This document shows, one piece after another, positions 1 through 5,769 of a stretch of 10,484 nucleotides of DNA; position 1 is the first letter of the stretch, and every line of letters starts with the position of its first letter. The notes under the pieces are model-generated. The model was not told the origin of the DNA. It saw only the letters and a program-made list of their open reading frames with translations, and did no database searches. This stretch comes from DAOTXL01 sp034434895 (GTDB lineage Bacteria; Chloroflexota; Anaerolineae; JAAYZQ01), in NCBI GenBank assembly GCA_034434895.1, contig DAOTYI010000107.1:1-10484 (forward strand), read 5' to 3'. A program made the position numbers and the translations under genes.

Positions 1-338
1 GGCGGCTCCTGGGTGGGGGGCAGGTCGGTCGGCGCTGCGGTCGGCTGCTGGTCGGTGGCGGTGGCTTCCGCCGTTGGGGAGGGGCTGGGCGGCACCGGGG
101 TAGAAAGGACGGTCGGCAATGCGGCCGTTGGCATGGGGGTCAGCGTGGCGACGGGCAGTGGGGTGAAGGTGGCCCGGAGCGTGGCGGTGGCCGTGGCGGT
201 GGACGGGTCCCCGTACACCAGCCGGGCGACGCCGGGGATATGGCGCACGGCCCAGACAGCCGCCACCACCAGGCCTGCCACAAGCAGGCAGGCCGACAAA
301 GAGAATACCCAGACGACAGCCCTGCGCTTCCGAGTCAT
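1..338 (-). CDS. Partial exported or membrane-anchored protein with Thr/Pro-rich stalk (C-terminus off window)
   Basis: Reading the minus strand from the ATG at 338-336 gives an open frame of 112 codons to the left edge with no stop. The N-terminus is basic (MTRKRRA), followed by a hydrophobic segment at about residues 8-31 (VVWVFSLSACLLVAGLVVAA), so it is either a signal peptide or an uncleaved type II anchor. From about residue 45 the chain becomes low-complexity and rich in Thr, Pro and Ala (STATATATL, TPMPTAALPT, PPSPSPTAEATAT), typical of a flexible extracellular stalk. The functional domain lies beyond the window, so no role can be assigned. A plausible ribosome site (AAGGA at 350-346, 7 bases before the ATG) and a strong minus-strand promoter at 381-409 support the start. 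The overlapping plus-strand frame (13-477) is its shadow. It is divergent from the DUF11 gene at 767. Confidence 0.8.
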   Translation of the reverse strand, partial: MTRKRRAVVWVFSLSACLLVAGLVVAAVWAVRHIPGVARLVYGDPSTATATATLRATFTPLPVATLTPMPTAALPTVLSTPVPPSPSPTAEATATDQQPTAAPTDLPPTQEP

Positions 339-380
339 GGCCCTTTCCTTTTCTGTCGCTGTTCACCCGTCCAGGACGCT

Positions 381-409
381 ATTATATCATGCCTGGCGGG
401 GGAGTGCAA
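381..409 (-). promoter_or_regulatory. Promoter for the minus-strand stalk-protein gene
   Basis: On the minus strand there is a perfect -10 hexamer TATAAT (386-381) preceded by TG and one base (an extended -10, TGATATAAT). A TTGCAC -35-like hexamer (409-404) lies exactly 17 bases upstream. Expected transcription start is near 374, giving a leader of about 35 bases before the ATG at 338. The -35 matches the consensus only in TTG, but the extended -10 can compensate. Confidence 0.7.
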
Positions 410-507
410 TCCACCAGCGGCGTGTGGCCCTTATTCGTTTACCGTGCCTCAGATACACCAGAGTTCATGCACAATAAGCCAACTGCCCCAAACTTATCAA
501 AAATTTT

Positions 508-572
508 AACCACCAAGACACCAAGACTCGAAGGTTTGGGGAAATTTCTTGGTGTCTTGGGGCCTTTGTGGT
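508..572. repeat. Palindromic intergenic repeat, ACCAC-AAGACACCAAGA family (copy 1)
   Basis: A perfect 14-base inverted repeat pairs CCAAGACACCAAGA (513-526) with TCTTGGTGTCTTGG (547-560) around a 20-base loop. Outside it, ACCACCAAG on the left is matched imperfectly by CCTTTGTGGTGG on the right. A further perfect 9-base inverted pair, CACAATAAG (470-478) and CTTATTGTG (580-588), brackets the whole, so the element may extend over 470-588. A related degenerate half-site, ACCACAGAGACGCGGAG, starts near 598. A second copy of the family lies at 2673-2748, on the other side of the DUF11 gene. No coding potential is credible here. Confidence 0.75.
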
Positions 573-642
573 GGAATTCCTTATTGTGAGTAGACTCTAC
601 CACAGAGACGCGGAGAACGCCGGGGAGATAGTGGAGGTCAGG

Positions 643-674
643 CTGGAGTCGAGGCTTTCGCCTGAAGGCTCCAG
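643..674. other. Imperfect stem-loop upstream of the DUF11 promoter
   Basis: CTGGAG (643-648) pairs with CTCCAG (669-674), and inside it AGGC (652-655) pairs with GCCT (660-663). The dyad ends 19 bases before the -35 hexamer at 694, where a regulator could bind DNA. It could also be a chance palindrome. The rest of the 428-base gene-free stretch 339-766 holds the two promoters, the repeat at 508-572 and nothing else recognisable. Confidence 0.35.
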
Positions 675-693
675 TCCCATGCGTGGGGTTGCT

Positions 694-723
694 TTGACCC
701 CTCCCCCCGTTGTATGGTATAAT
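694..723 (+). promoter_or_regulatory. Strong sigma70-type promoter for the first DUF11 gene
   Basis: TTGACC (694-699), an 18-base spacer and a perfect TATAAT (718-723) are present, with TG one base before the -10 hexamer (715-716) forming an extended -10. Transcription should start near 730, leaving a leader of about 37 bases before the ATG at 767. The position of this promoter argues against any translation start upstream of about 730. Confidence 0.8.
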
Positions 724-754
724 CGGGACCGCTTCGCCCGGCAAAAAGTGTGAG

Positions 755-760
755 GGAGGT
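755..760 (+). promoter_or_regulatory. Ribosome binding site deciding the start of the first DUF11 gene
   Basis: GGAGGT at 755-760 lies 6 bases before the ATG at 767, close to ideal spacing. It selects ATG 767 over the in-frame TTG at 710, which lies inside the promoter spacer and would not be transcribed. Confidence 0.85.
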
Positions 761-766
761 TTGCAG

Positions 767-2659
767 ATGAAGGAGAGGATTGCAGTCGTTGGACTCCCCT
801 TTGTTCTATTGCTGGCTGCGGTCATGGCCTGGGGCGTGCCAGCCGGCCATCCGGTGTCGGCTGCCGACGGAGCGCCGGTGCTATACGAGATCGCGCTGAG
901 CGGTTTTGGAGCCGGTCGGCTGGAGGTGATCCTGCCACCAGGCTTTGAGTATGCAGGCCTGGCCGCCGGCAGTCAGTTGGCCGTCAGCCCTGAACTGAGT
1001 GAGGAAGGCCGGCGGTTGGTGTGGCAGGGGCCGTTCCCGACCCACGGGGCCTTGCGCTTCTGGATCGCGCCGACGAGGGGGGCTGAAGCGCCGGCCACCC
1101 TGCCGGTCGTGGGTGCGGATGCCCAGGCGGTGCGGGTCGAACCGGTGACAGCCTCTCCGGCCGATCGGACGCCACGGCTCCCTTCTGCTGCTGCACCAAC
1201 CGGGACGGTCAGCGTGACCAAGACGGTAACACCCGATGAGCTGGAGCCGGGAGACAGCCGTTGGGTGACCTATGAGGTGGTGTTCAGCCACTCGACCACT
1301 GAGACGGTGGTGCTGGACCGGATCACCGACACCCTGCCCGCCGATTTCCTGTTCGGCGGCATGGCCTACGGCAGCGACGTCATCACCGCCCCGACCCACG
1401 TCGGCGGTAACAGCTACGTCTGGTCCCAGGTCCATTTCACCGATACCCTCACCCTGCGCTACAACGTCCGGGCCGTGAACCATCCTGGCGAGTACCAAAA
1501 CCGGGTGCGGGCTGTGGCCGGCGGGGTGTCAATCGGCCCGGCCAGCGCCACACTCAAGATCGGAGGGAGCCTGGTTGTCCTGCCGGTGGTGCTCAGGGAG
1601 CACAGGACCCCGGCAGCCCAATGGCAGGTCAGCAAGACGGCCAACCCGACGGAGCTCCAGCCCGGCGAGGCGGTGAACTATACGGTGACCATCCGTAACG
1701 TGGGCGACGCTGCGGGTGCGGTCGGCACAATCTGGGACTTTATCCCGACCGAGTTCACCTTCCTGACCATGCTGCCCGGCAGTGAGGTGACCACCGCGCC
1801 CACCATCAAGCAACCGGGCTGGCTGGAATGGTGGAGCGAGGACAACCCCTGGCTGGTGCCGGCCGGAGGAGACCTGATCCTCCTGTATCAACTCCAGGCC
1901 GGGGGGGCAGGCCCCAAGACCAACACCGTCCAGGTCTACAGGGGCGGGGCTGCTCTGTTAGGCACGGCTTCCAGCACGGTCACGGTGGGCACGCCTTTGC
2001 CTTTCCAGGACGATTTCACCAACGGGTTATCGGCCGACTGGCAGCCTTTCCTCAACTGGCCGGGGCTGTCGGCCAACCGCTGGTACTGGAGCGGAACATT
2101 GGGCTCGTGGGGAATTCTGAACTACGAGTATGACCGCGTGTTGCCGGGAAACGAGGGGTACGACCTGATCGTCTACAACGCACCCGGCGCCCAGGAGTGG
2201 ACCAACTACCGGATCGAAGCCCGGATCAAGGATGTCAAAAGCACGGGCAAGCTGAACCGGGGGTTCGTGGGCCTCTGGTTCCGGGGCACCTATCAGAATT
2301 CAGGGGCGATGGATGGCAAGACGGTGGGCGGCTACTACTTTTACATGAAAGAGCCGGACGACAAGTTGTACCTGATGCGCACACCGCCGGACAACCCCAC
2401 CTTCGCCTCCCAAACGGTGGTGGCCAGCTACCTCTGGTCGGCAGGGCTCGGTCGGAAGCACTGGTACAAGATGATCGTTGAGGTGCGCGGGAACAACATC
2501 AAGGCCTGGTTCGAAGATGACGAAGATGGAACGTCCAATCCGGTTAAGGTTTTTGACTGGAATGATCCGCTTGCGGCCTGGCCCAGGGGCACAGTGGGTT
2601 TCTCTGTCTTCTATAGCTCTGCCCGCTTTGACTATATCTACGTCCTGCCGCTGGACTGA
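767..2659 (+). CDS. Exported DUF11-repeat protein with C-terminal concanavalin-like domain
   Basis: The 630-residue product has a signal peptide (MKERIAVVGLPFVLLLAAVM, cleavage probably near SAADG at 31-35). Residues about 36-105 look like the C-terminal half of a DUF11 unit (PPGFEYAGLAAGS, LVWQGPFP) without its N-terminal strands. Two fuller DUF11 units follow, at about 146-265 (VSVTKTVTPDELEPGD) and 286-408 (WQVSKTANPTELQPGE, NYTVTIRNVG). Between them is a short LPVVLREHR segment. Residues 412-630 form a beta-rich domain like the concanavalin/LamG/DUF1080 fold (GLWFRGT, GGYYFYMK, HWYKMIVEVRGNNIKAWFED, ending ARFDYIYVLPLD). DUF11 units are known from secreted surface proteins; the C-terminal fold often binds carbohydrate, but the ligand here is unknown. 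No cysteine, sortase motif or C-terminal anchor is visible, so it is probably secreted. It is paralogous to the protein at 3696-5687. Confidence 0.85.
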   Translation: MKERIAVVGLPFVLLLAAVMAWGVPAGHPVSAADGAPVLYEIALSGFGAGRLEVILPPGFEYAGLAAGSQLAVSPELSEEGRRLVWQGPFPTHGALRFWIAPTRGAEAPATLPVVGADAQAVRVEPVTASPADRTPRLPSAAAPTGTVSVTKTVTPDELEPGDSRWVTYEVVFSHSTTETVVLDRITDTLPADFLFGGMAYGSDVITAPTHVGGNSYVWSQVHFTDTLTLRYNVRAVNHPGEYQNRVRAVAGGVSIGPASATLKIGGSLVVLPVVLREHRTPAAQWQVSKTANPTELQPGEAVNYTVTIRNVGDAAGAVGTIWDFIPTEFTFLTMLPGSEVTTAPTIKQPGWLEWWSEDNPWLVPAGGDLILLYQLQAGGAGPKTNTVQVYRGGAALLGTASSTVTVGTPLPFQDDFTNGLSADWQPFLNWPGLSANRWYWSGTLGSWGILNYEYDRVLPGNEGYDLIVYNAPGAQEWTNYRIEARIKDVKSTGKLNRGFVGLWFRGTYQNSGAMDGKTVGGYYFYMKEPDDKLYLMRTPPDNPTFASQTVVASYLWSAGLGRKHWYKMIVEVRGNNIKAWFEDDEDGTSNPVKVFDWNDPLAAWPRGTVGFSVFYSSARFDYIYVLPLD

Positions 2660-2672
2660 GAGCCGATCTGAA

Positions 2673-2748
2673 AACCACTAAGGACACAAAGGACACAAAG
2701 AATTTCTATTCTATTCTTCTTACTTCTTTGTCTTATGTGCCTTCGTGG
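2673..2748. repeat. Palindromic intergenic repeat, ACCAC-AAGGACAC family (copy 2)
   Basis: The left arm, CCACTAAGGACACAAAGGAC followed by ACAAAG (2675-2700), pairs imperfectly with the right arm TTCTTTGTCTTATGTGCCTT followed by CGTGG (2724-2748) around an AT-rich loop. Both arms resemble copy 1 (ACCACCAAGACACCAAG and GGCCTTTGTGG at 508-572). It starts 13 bases after the DUF11 stop codon and could fold in the transcript as a 3' end structure, but there is no clear T-run after the stem. Confidence 0.65.
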
Positions 2749-2813
2749 CAGGCTTTTCAGGCAGGCTCTGATCAGGCCTGGATAGAGGGGCAGGTCACTG
2801 CTCAGGTGCCTGG
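2749..2813. promoter_or_regulatory. CAGG-rich candidate operator before the toxin-antitoxin pair
   Basis: Six CAGG tetramers on the plus strand (2749, 2758, 2762, 2773, 2791, 2803) and two on the minus strand (CCTG at 2777 and 2809) occur in 65 bases. By base composition fewer than one would be expected. Antitoxins commonly repress their own operon by binding such repeats just upstream; the first codon is 24 bases further on. No clear -35/-10 pair was found here. Confidence 0.35.
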
Positions 2814-2836
2814 TAGTTGAGGTCGAGAGAGAAGAA

Positions 2837-3064
2837 ATGAGAACTGAAACAATCACCGTTCAAGTTGATACAGATTTGGCGCAACTCTATCGATCAGCGC
2901 CGGCCCAAGACCGGACCAAATTACGCTTGCTGCTAAACCTATGGCTACGGGAGCTATTCGTCCGCTCAACCTCTCTCACAGCTCTTATGGATGAGTTGAG
3001 TGATCGAGCTGAAGCGCGTGGGCTGACGGCTGAGAAACTCGATGAAATACTCCACACCCGATAA
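2837..3064 (+). CDS. Putative antitoxin paired with PIN toxin
   Basis: This is a small 75-residue protein. The N-terminus (ETITVQVDTDLAQLY) looks like a beta strand followed by a helix, as in ribbon-helix-helix-like antitoxins. A Leu/Arg-rich helix follows (KLRLLLNLWLRELFV, about residues 28-42). The C-terminus (LMDELSDRAEARGLTAEKLD, about 50-69) is an acidic amphipathic stretch of the type that wraps and inhibits a PIN toxin. Its last 23 bases overlap the toxin gene, so the two are translationally coupled. The start has a purine-rich leader (GAGAGAGAAGAA) rather than a clean Shine-Dalgarno site. The first 60 bases contain only 24 G/C, against 46 of 60 at 3721-3780 inside the neighbouring DUF11 gene, which suggests a separate origin. 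The role rests mainly on pairing with the PIN gene; the family was not identified by name. Confidence 0.7.
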   Translation: MRTETITVQVDTDLAQLYRSAPAQDRTKLRLLLNLWLRELFVRSTSLTALMDELSDRAEARGLTAEKLDEILHTR

Positions 3065-3476
3065 CCCCCGGTTTGTCTTTGATACCAGTGCCATTATCAG
3101 CGCAGCATTGCTCAAGCGATCGGTTTCACGCCAGGCTTTCGACAAGGCACTCAGTGAGGGGGAGCTGTTGCTCTCAGCAGAGACGATTGATGAACTTAAC
3201 CAGGTTCTCGGACGCGCCGATTTTGCCAGGTATGTGACCGAAGATGAGCGCATGGAGTTTCTGGCCGTACTGCTCCGGGAAGCTACATTGGTTGAGATCA
3301 CAACGCATGTGGGCGAATGCCGTGATCCGCGAGACAACAAGTTCCTGGAATTGGCAGTCAGCGGGGAAGCGGTATGCATCGTAAGCGGCGATCAGGACCT
3401 GCTCGTATTACATCCCTTCCGTGGCATTTCCATTGTAACACCGCATGATTTCTTGGATGGGGTGTGGAAAAAGTAG
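3042..3476 (+). CDS. PIN-domain toxin (putative ribonuclease, COG1569-like)
   Basis: The 144-residue protein has the PIN-domain order of acidic residues. Asp14 lies in FVFDTSAIISA after the first strand, a Glu lies in SAETIDELNQVL (Glu51, or less likely Glu47), Asp98 is in CRDPRDNKFLELA, and Asp117 and Asp119 are in VSGDQDLL. These side chains bind Mg2+ or Mn2+ in PIN nucleases, which as VapC-type toxins cleave RNA in the cytoplasm. The RDPRDNKFLELA plus GDQDLL combination and the C-terminal TPHDFL are typical of the COG1569 group of putative toxins. The length fits the family and no catalytic residue is missing, so the gene appears intact. It overlaps the antitoxin by 23 bases; no good ribosome site precedes the ATG, consistent with coupled translation. 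The exact RNA target cannot be read from sequence. Confidence 0.85.
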   Translation: MKYSTPDNPRFVFDTSAIISAALLKRSVSRQAFDKALSEGELLLSAETIDELNQVLGRADFARYVTEDERMEFLAVLLREATLVEITTHVGECRDPRDNKFLELAVSGEAVCIVSGDQDLLVLHPFRGISIVTPHDFLDGVWKK

Positions 3477-3594
3477 GCCCTGCTCAGTCTCATGGGCGGT
3501 CCGGCAACAGGCTACAGCCGACCGTGCTGTGCATCGTGCTCTTTGAGGTATGCTGATTGGCCCGGCCGGTTTTGCAAGCGAGGGTTCTCTTGAA

Positions 3595-3624
3595 TTGACC
3601 GCGTGGTGGCTACGCCCAAATAAA
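3595..3624 (+). promoter_or_regulatory. Possible promoter for the second DUF11 gene
   Basis: TTGACC (3595-3600) is followed after 18 bases by AATAAA (3619-3624), which matches the -10 consensus at four of six positions. The -35 hexamer and spacer length are the same as in the promoter at 694-723. The leader to the ATG at 3696 would be about 65 bases and would contain a 10-base direct repeat, TCTGCTGTTC, at 3635-3644 and 3651-3660. The intergenic stretch 3477-3695 holds nothing else recognisable. Confidence 0.4.
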
Positions 3625-3682
3625 ACTCTGGGCATCTGCTGTTCTACCCGTCTGCTGTTCCTGGATGGGGGAAAATCATTTC

Positions 3683-3687
3683 GGAGG
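3683..3687 (+). promoter_or_regulatory. Ribosome binding site of the second DUF11 gene
   Basis: GGAGG at 3683-3687 lies 8 bases before the ATG at 3696. A second in-frame ATG at 3702 would be 14 bases away, so 3696 is the better start. Confidence 0.8.
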
Positions 3688-3695
3688 AAACAACG

Positions 3696-5687
3696 ATGAA
3701 CATGAGATGGACGGTCCCTGCTGCCGTGGCCCTGCTGGCCCTGGCGGCGGGAATTCTGCTGAGCCAGGGGGCGGGCCAGGCGCAGGTGCCGGCAGCCGAC
3801 CTGCTGGTCACCAAGTCGGTGCAGCCGTCGCTGATCGCCCCTGGCGAGACGGTCATCTACACCATCGAGCTCAGCAATATGGCCGGGGTGACCCTGACCC
3901 TCTCGTCGCTGGTGGACACCCTGGCCGACGGCTTTGAGTATGTCGGCCTGGCACCGGGCAGCGAGTGGGGCGTCGAACCGTGGGATCGCATCCCACCCCA
4001 GATCCAATGGGCCGGCCCGATCCCGGTGCCGGTGTCAGATACGCTGACCCTACGCTACTACGTACACGTGCCGGCGGATGTGCCCCTCAGCCCCTCTCCC
4101 TATCTGAACACAGCAGTGGCCACTTCAGGTGGCCACAACTACACAGCCCAAACGGGCCTGCTGGTGGTCAGGGGGGAGGTAACGGTGGACAAGTCGGCCA
4201 GCCCGGACCGGGTGAAACCGGGCGAGATAGTCACCTACACCGTGACCTTTAACAACAGCGGCTATGTGCCGGTGCCCATGGCCGTGGTGACCGACCTGCT
4301 GCCGGCCGATGTCACCTTCCTCACCATGACGGCCAACAGCGATCTCTCCACTCCACCCATTGGCACCAGCGGCACGATCACCTGGCCTGGCCCGATGACC
4401 ATCCCCTCCCATGCCGGTTTTGTGGTCGAATATCAGGCGGCCATGCCGGTCACCAGCGACACGCTGCACCTGCAAAACCAGGCCTGGGGTCAGTTGGGCG
4501 ATGGGACGGTCGTCGGCCCGGCCGGCGCCGGGGTCGTGGTCAGCACCCAAAACCCGATGACGGTCAGCCTGCCGATGATCTACCGCGACTGGGCGCCGCC
4601 GGCCTTTGCCGTCACCAAGAGCGCCTATCCGACGGTAGCCTATGCTCAGACGCCGGGAGCCCTCATCACCTACACGGTGACCCTGATCAATGAGGGCACG
4701 GTGTCCGGCGTGCTGGCCGACATCCGCGACACATTGCCGCTGGGCTTTACCTTTGTGCAGATGTTGCCCGGCAGCGATGTGACCGCCGTCCCAAGCGGCA
4801 CGAGCGGTCAGATCATCTGGAACGGCCCCTTCACCGTAAACGGCCGGTCATCCTTGAAGCTGCTCTACCAGGTGCGGGCCAGCAGCTCGCCCGGCACCTA
4901 CACCAACAGCGTCACGGCTACGGCCAGCCAGGGTCGCCCGCCGCAGGCCCCGGCCGGGGCGACGGTGGAACTCAGGTCACCTGCCCTGCTCATTGAGGAG
5001 TTTGACCCCCCCAGTTCTAATTGGGAAGAGTTCCTCAACAACTGGCGTCTGAAGCCGGAACAATGGCACTATGCAGCCGGATCAAGCGATGACGGCTCGA
5101 CAGTGCTGAAGCATGTCTACTATCTCGGTGTGGCGAATCCAGAGGATGGCGCTCATGATGCGCTGATCATGTACAAAGCCCCTGGCGCTGAACAGTGGAC
5201 CGACTATGTATTTCAGGCCAGGGCCGTTTTGTTTGCCGGCGATGGCAGCGGTCGGGGCAAGTTCGGCATGTGGTTCCGAGGGACCGGGAACCAGGTCGAT
5301 CAACCGCCAGGACGGTATGTAACCGGCTATTACTTTGACCTCCAGCCTGGTCCGCCGATGGTTGTGGAACTGTGGCAGATCCGGACCGACGAAGAGTGTG
5401 GAGACGACTGCAACTATAACTACCATTTCTCGAACCCCATCCTTCTCAAAAAGCTCCAGGGACGCACCGACCTGGACCCCTTGGGGCTGGAGATCAAGTG
5501 GGGAGAGTGGTACTGGCTGCGCGTCGAGGTGCAGGGGCCGCGTATCCGCTGTTACGTGGACAATATCCTGGTTTTCGACTATTACGACAATGTGGGGACC
5601 ACCTTTACCCAGGGCACGGTCGGCTTTTTCACCTATATCGCCGGTGATGCGCGCTTTGACCATGTATCGGTAGTCCCGCTGGAATAG
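3696..5687 (+). CDS. Exported protein with three DUF11 repeats and C-terminal concanavalin-like domain
   Basis: The 663-residue product begins with a signal peptide (MNMRWTVPAAVALLALAAGI, cleavage probably near QAQVPA at 28-33). Three complete DUF11 units follow, at about 34-158 (LLVTKSVQPSLIAPGE), 161-285 (VTVDKSASPDRVKPGE) and 302-427 (FAVTKSAYPTVAYAQTPGA). A linker with SLPMIYRDW (291-299) lies before the third. Residues 430-663 are a concanavalin/LamG-like beta-sandwich (KFGMWFRGT, VTGYYFDL, EWYWLRVEVQGPRIRCYVDN, ending ARFDHVSVVPLE). It is a clear paralogue of the protein at 767-2659, with a complete first DUF11 unit where that protein has half of one. It differs by an acidic Cys-containing insert (DEECGDDCNYNY, 565-576). 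No membrane anchor or sorting signal is visible. Two GT39-like genes follow on the same strand, so it could be their glycosylation substrate; that is inference. Confidence 0.87.
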   Translation: MNMRWTVPAAVALLALAAGILLSQGAGQAQVPAADLLVTKSVQPSLIAPGETVIYTIELSNMAGVTLTLSSLVDTLADGFEYVGLAPGSEWGVEPWDRIPPQIQWAGPIPVPVSDTLTLRYYVHVPADVPLSPSPYLNTAVATSGGHNYTAQTGLLVVRGEVTVDKSASPDRVKPGEIVTYTVTFNNSGYVPVPMAVVTDLLPADVTFLTMTANSDLSTPPIGTSGTITWPGPMTIPSHAGFVVEYQAAMPVTSDTLHLQNQAWGQLGDGTVVGPAGAGVVVSTQNPMTVSLPMIYRDWAPPAFAVTKSAYPTVAYAQTPGALITYTVTLINEGTVSGVLADIRDTLPLGFTFVQMLPGSDVTAVPSGTSGQIIWNGPFTVNGRSSLKLLYQVRASSSPGTYTNSVTATASQGRPPQAPAGATVELRSPALLIEEFDPPSSNWEEFLNNWRLKPEQWHYAAGSSDDGSTVLKHVYYLGVANPEDGAHDALIMYKAPGAEQWTDYVFQARAVLFAGDGSGRGKFGMWFRGTGNQVDQPPGRYVTGYYFDLQPGPPMVVELWQIRTDEECGDDCNYNYHFSNPILLKKLQGRTDLDPLGLEIKWGEWYWLRVEVQGPRIRCYVDNILVFDYYDNVGTTFTQGTVGFFTYIAGDARFDHVSVVPLE

Positions 5688-5715
5688 CACCGCCCAGAAC
5701 GTGGGCTGTGGCGTG

Positions 5716-5727
5716 GGGCGATCGCCC
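5716..5727. other. 12-base perfect palindrome in the gap before the first glycosyltransferase gene
   Basis: GGGCGATCGCCC is a perfect palindrome 29 bases after the DUF11 stop codon. A similar GGCGGTCGCCC follows at about 5735-5745. It resembles the GGGGCGAC...GTCGCCCC stem after the last gene (10352-10371), so it may belong to the same class of post-gene palindromes. There is no T-run, hence no support for a terminator. Confidence 0.4.
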
Positions 5728-5769
5728 GTCTGTGGCGGTCGCCCTGCCCTTTGGCATGGCATCGAGGGG

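Noticed and set aside
13..477. Plus-strand open frame of 154 codons at the left edge
   Set aside because: It is the shadow of the minus-strand stalk-protein gene, which has a promoter, ribosome site, hydrophobic segment and typical Thr/Pro-rich composition.
710..766. TTG 710 as start of the first DUF11 gene
   Set aside because: The TTG lies between the -35 and -10 hexamers. ATG 767 has an ideal GGAGGT site and opens directly into a signal peptide.
439..825. Minus-strand open frame across the divergent intergenic region
   Set aside because: It runs through the palindromic repeat and both the promoter and the start of the DUF11 gene, with no recognisable domain or ribosome site.
5718..5725. 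GCGATCGC as a cyanobacterial HIP1 site
   Set aside because: Only a single copy was noticed in the window, whereas HIP1-rich genomes show it often; it is better explained as the core of the local palindrome.
5701..5769. GTG 5701 as start of the first glycosyltransferase
   Set aside because: No ribosome site precedes it, and the added 23 residues are Gly/Arg/Cys-rich and cover the GGGCGATCGCCC palindrome. It cannot be fully excluded because ATG 5770 is also poorly spaced.
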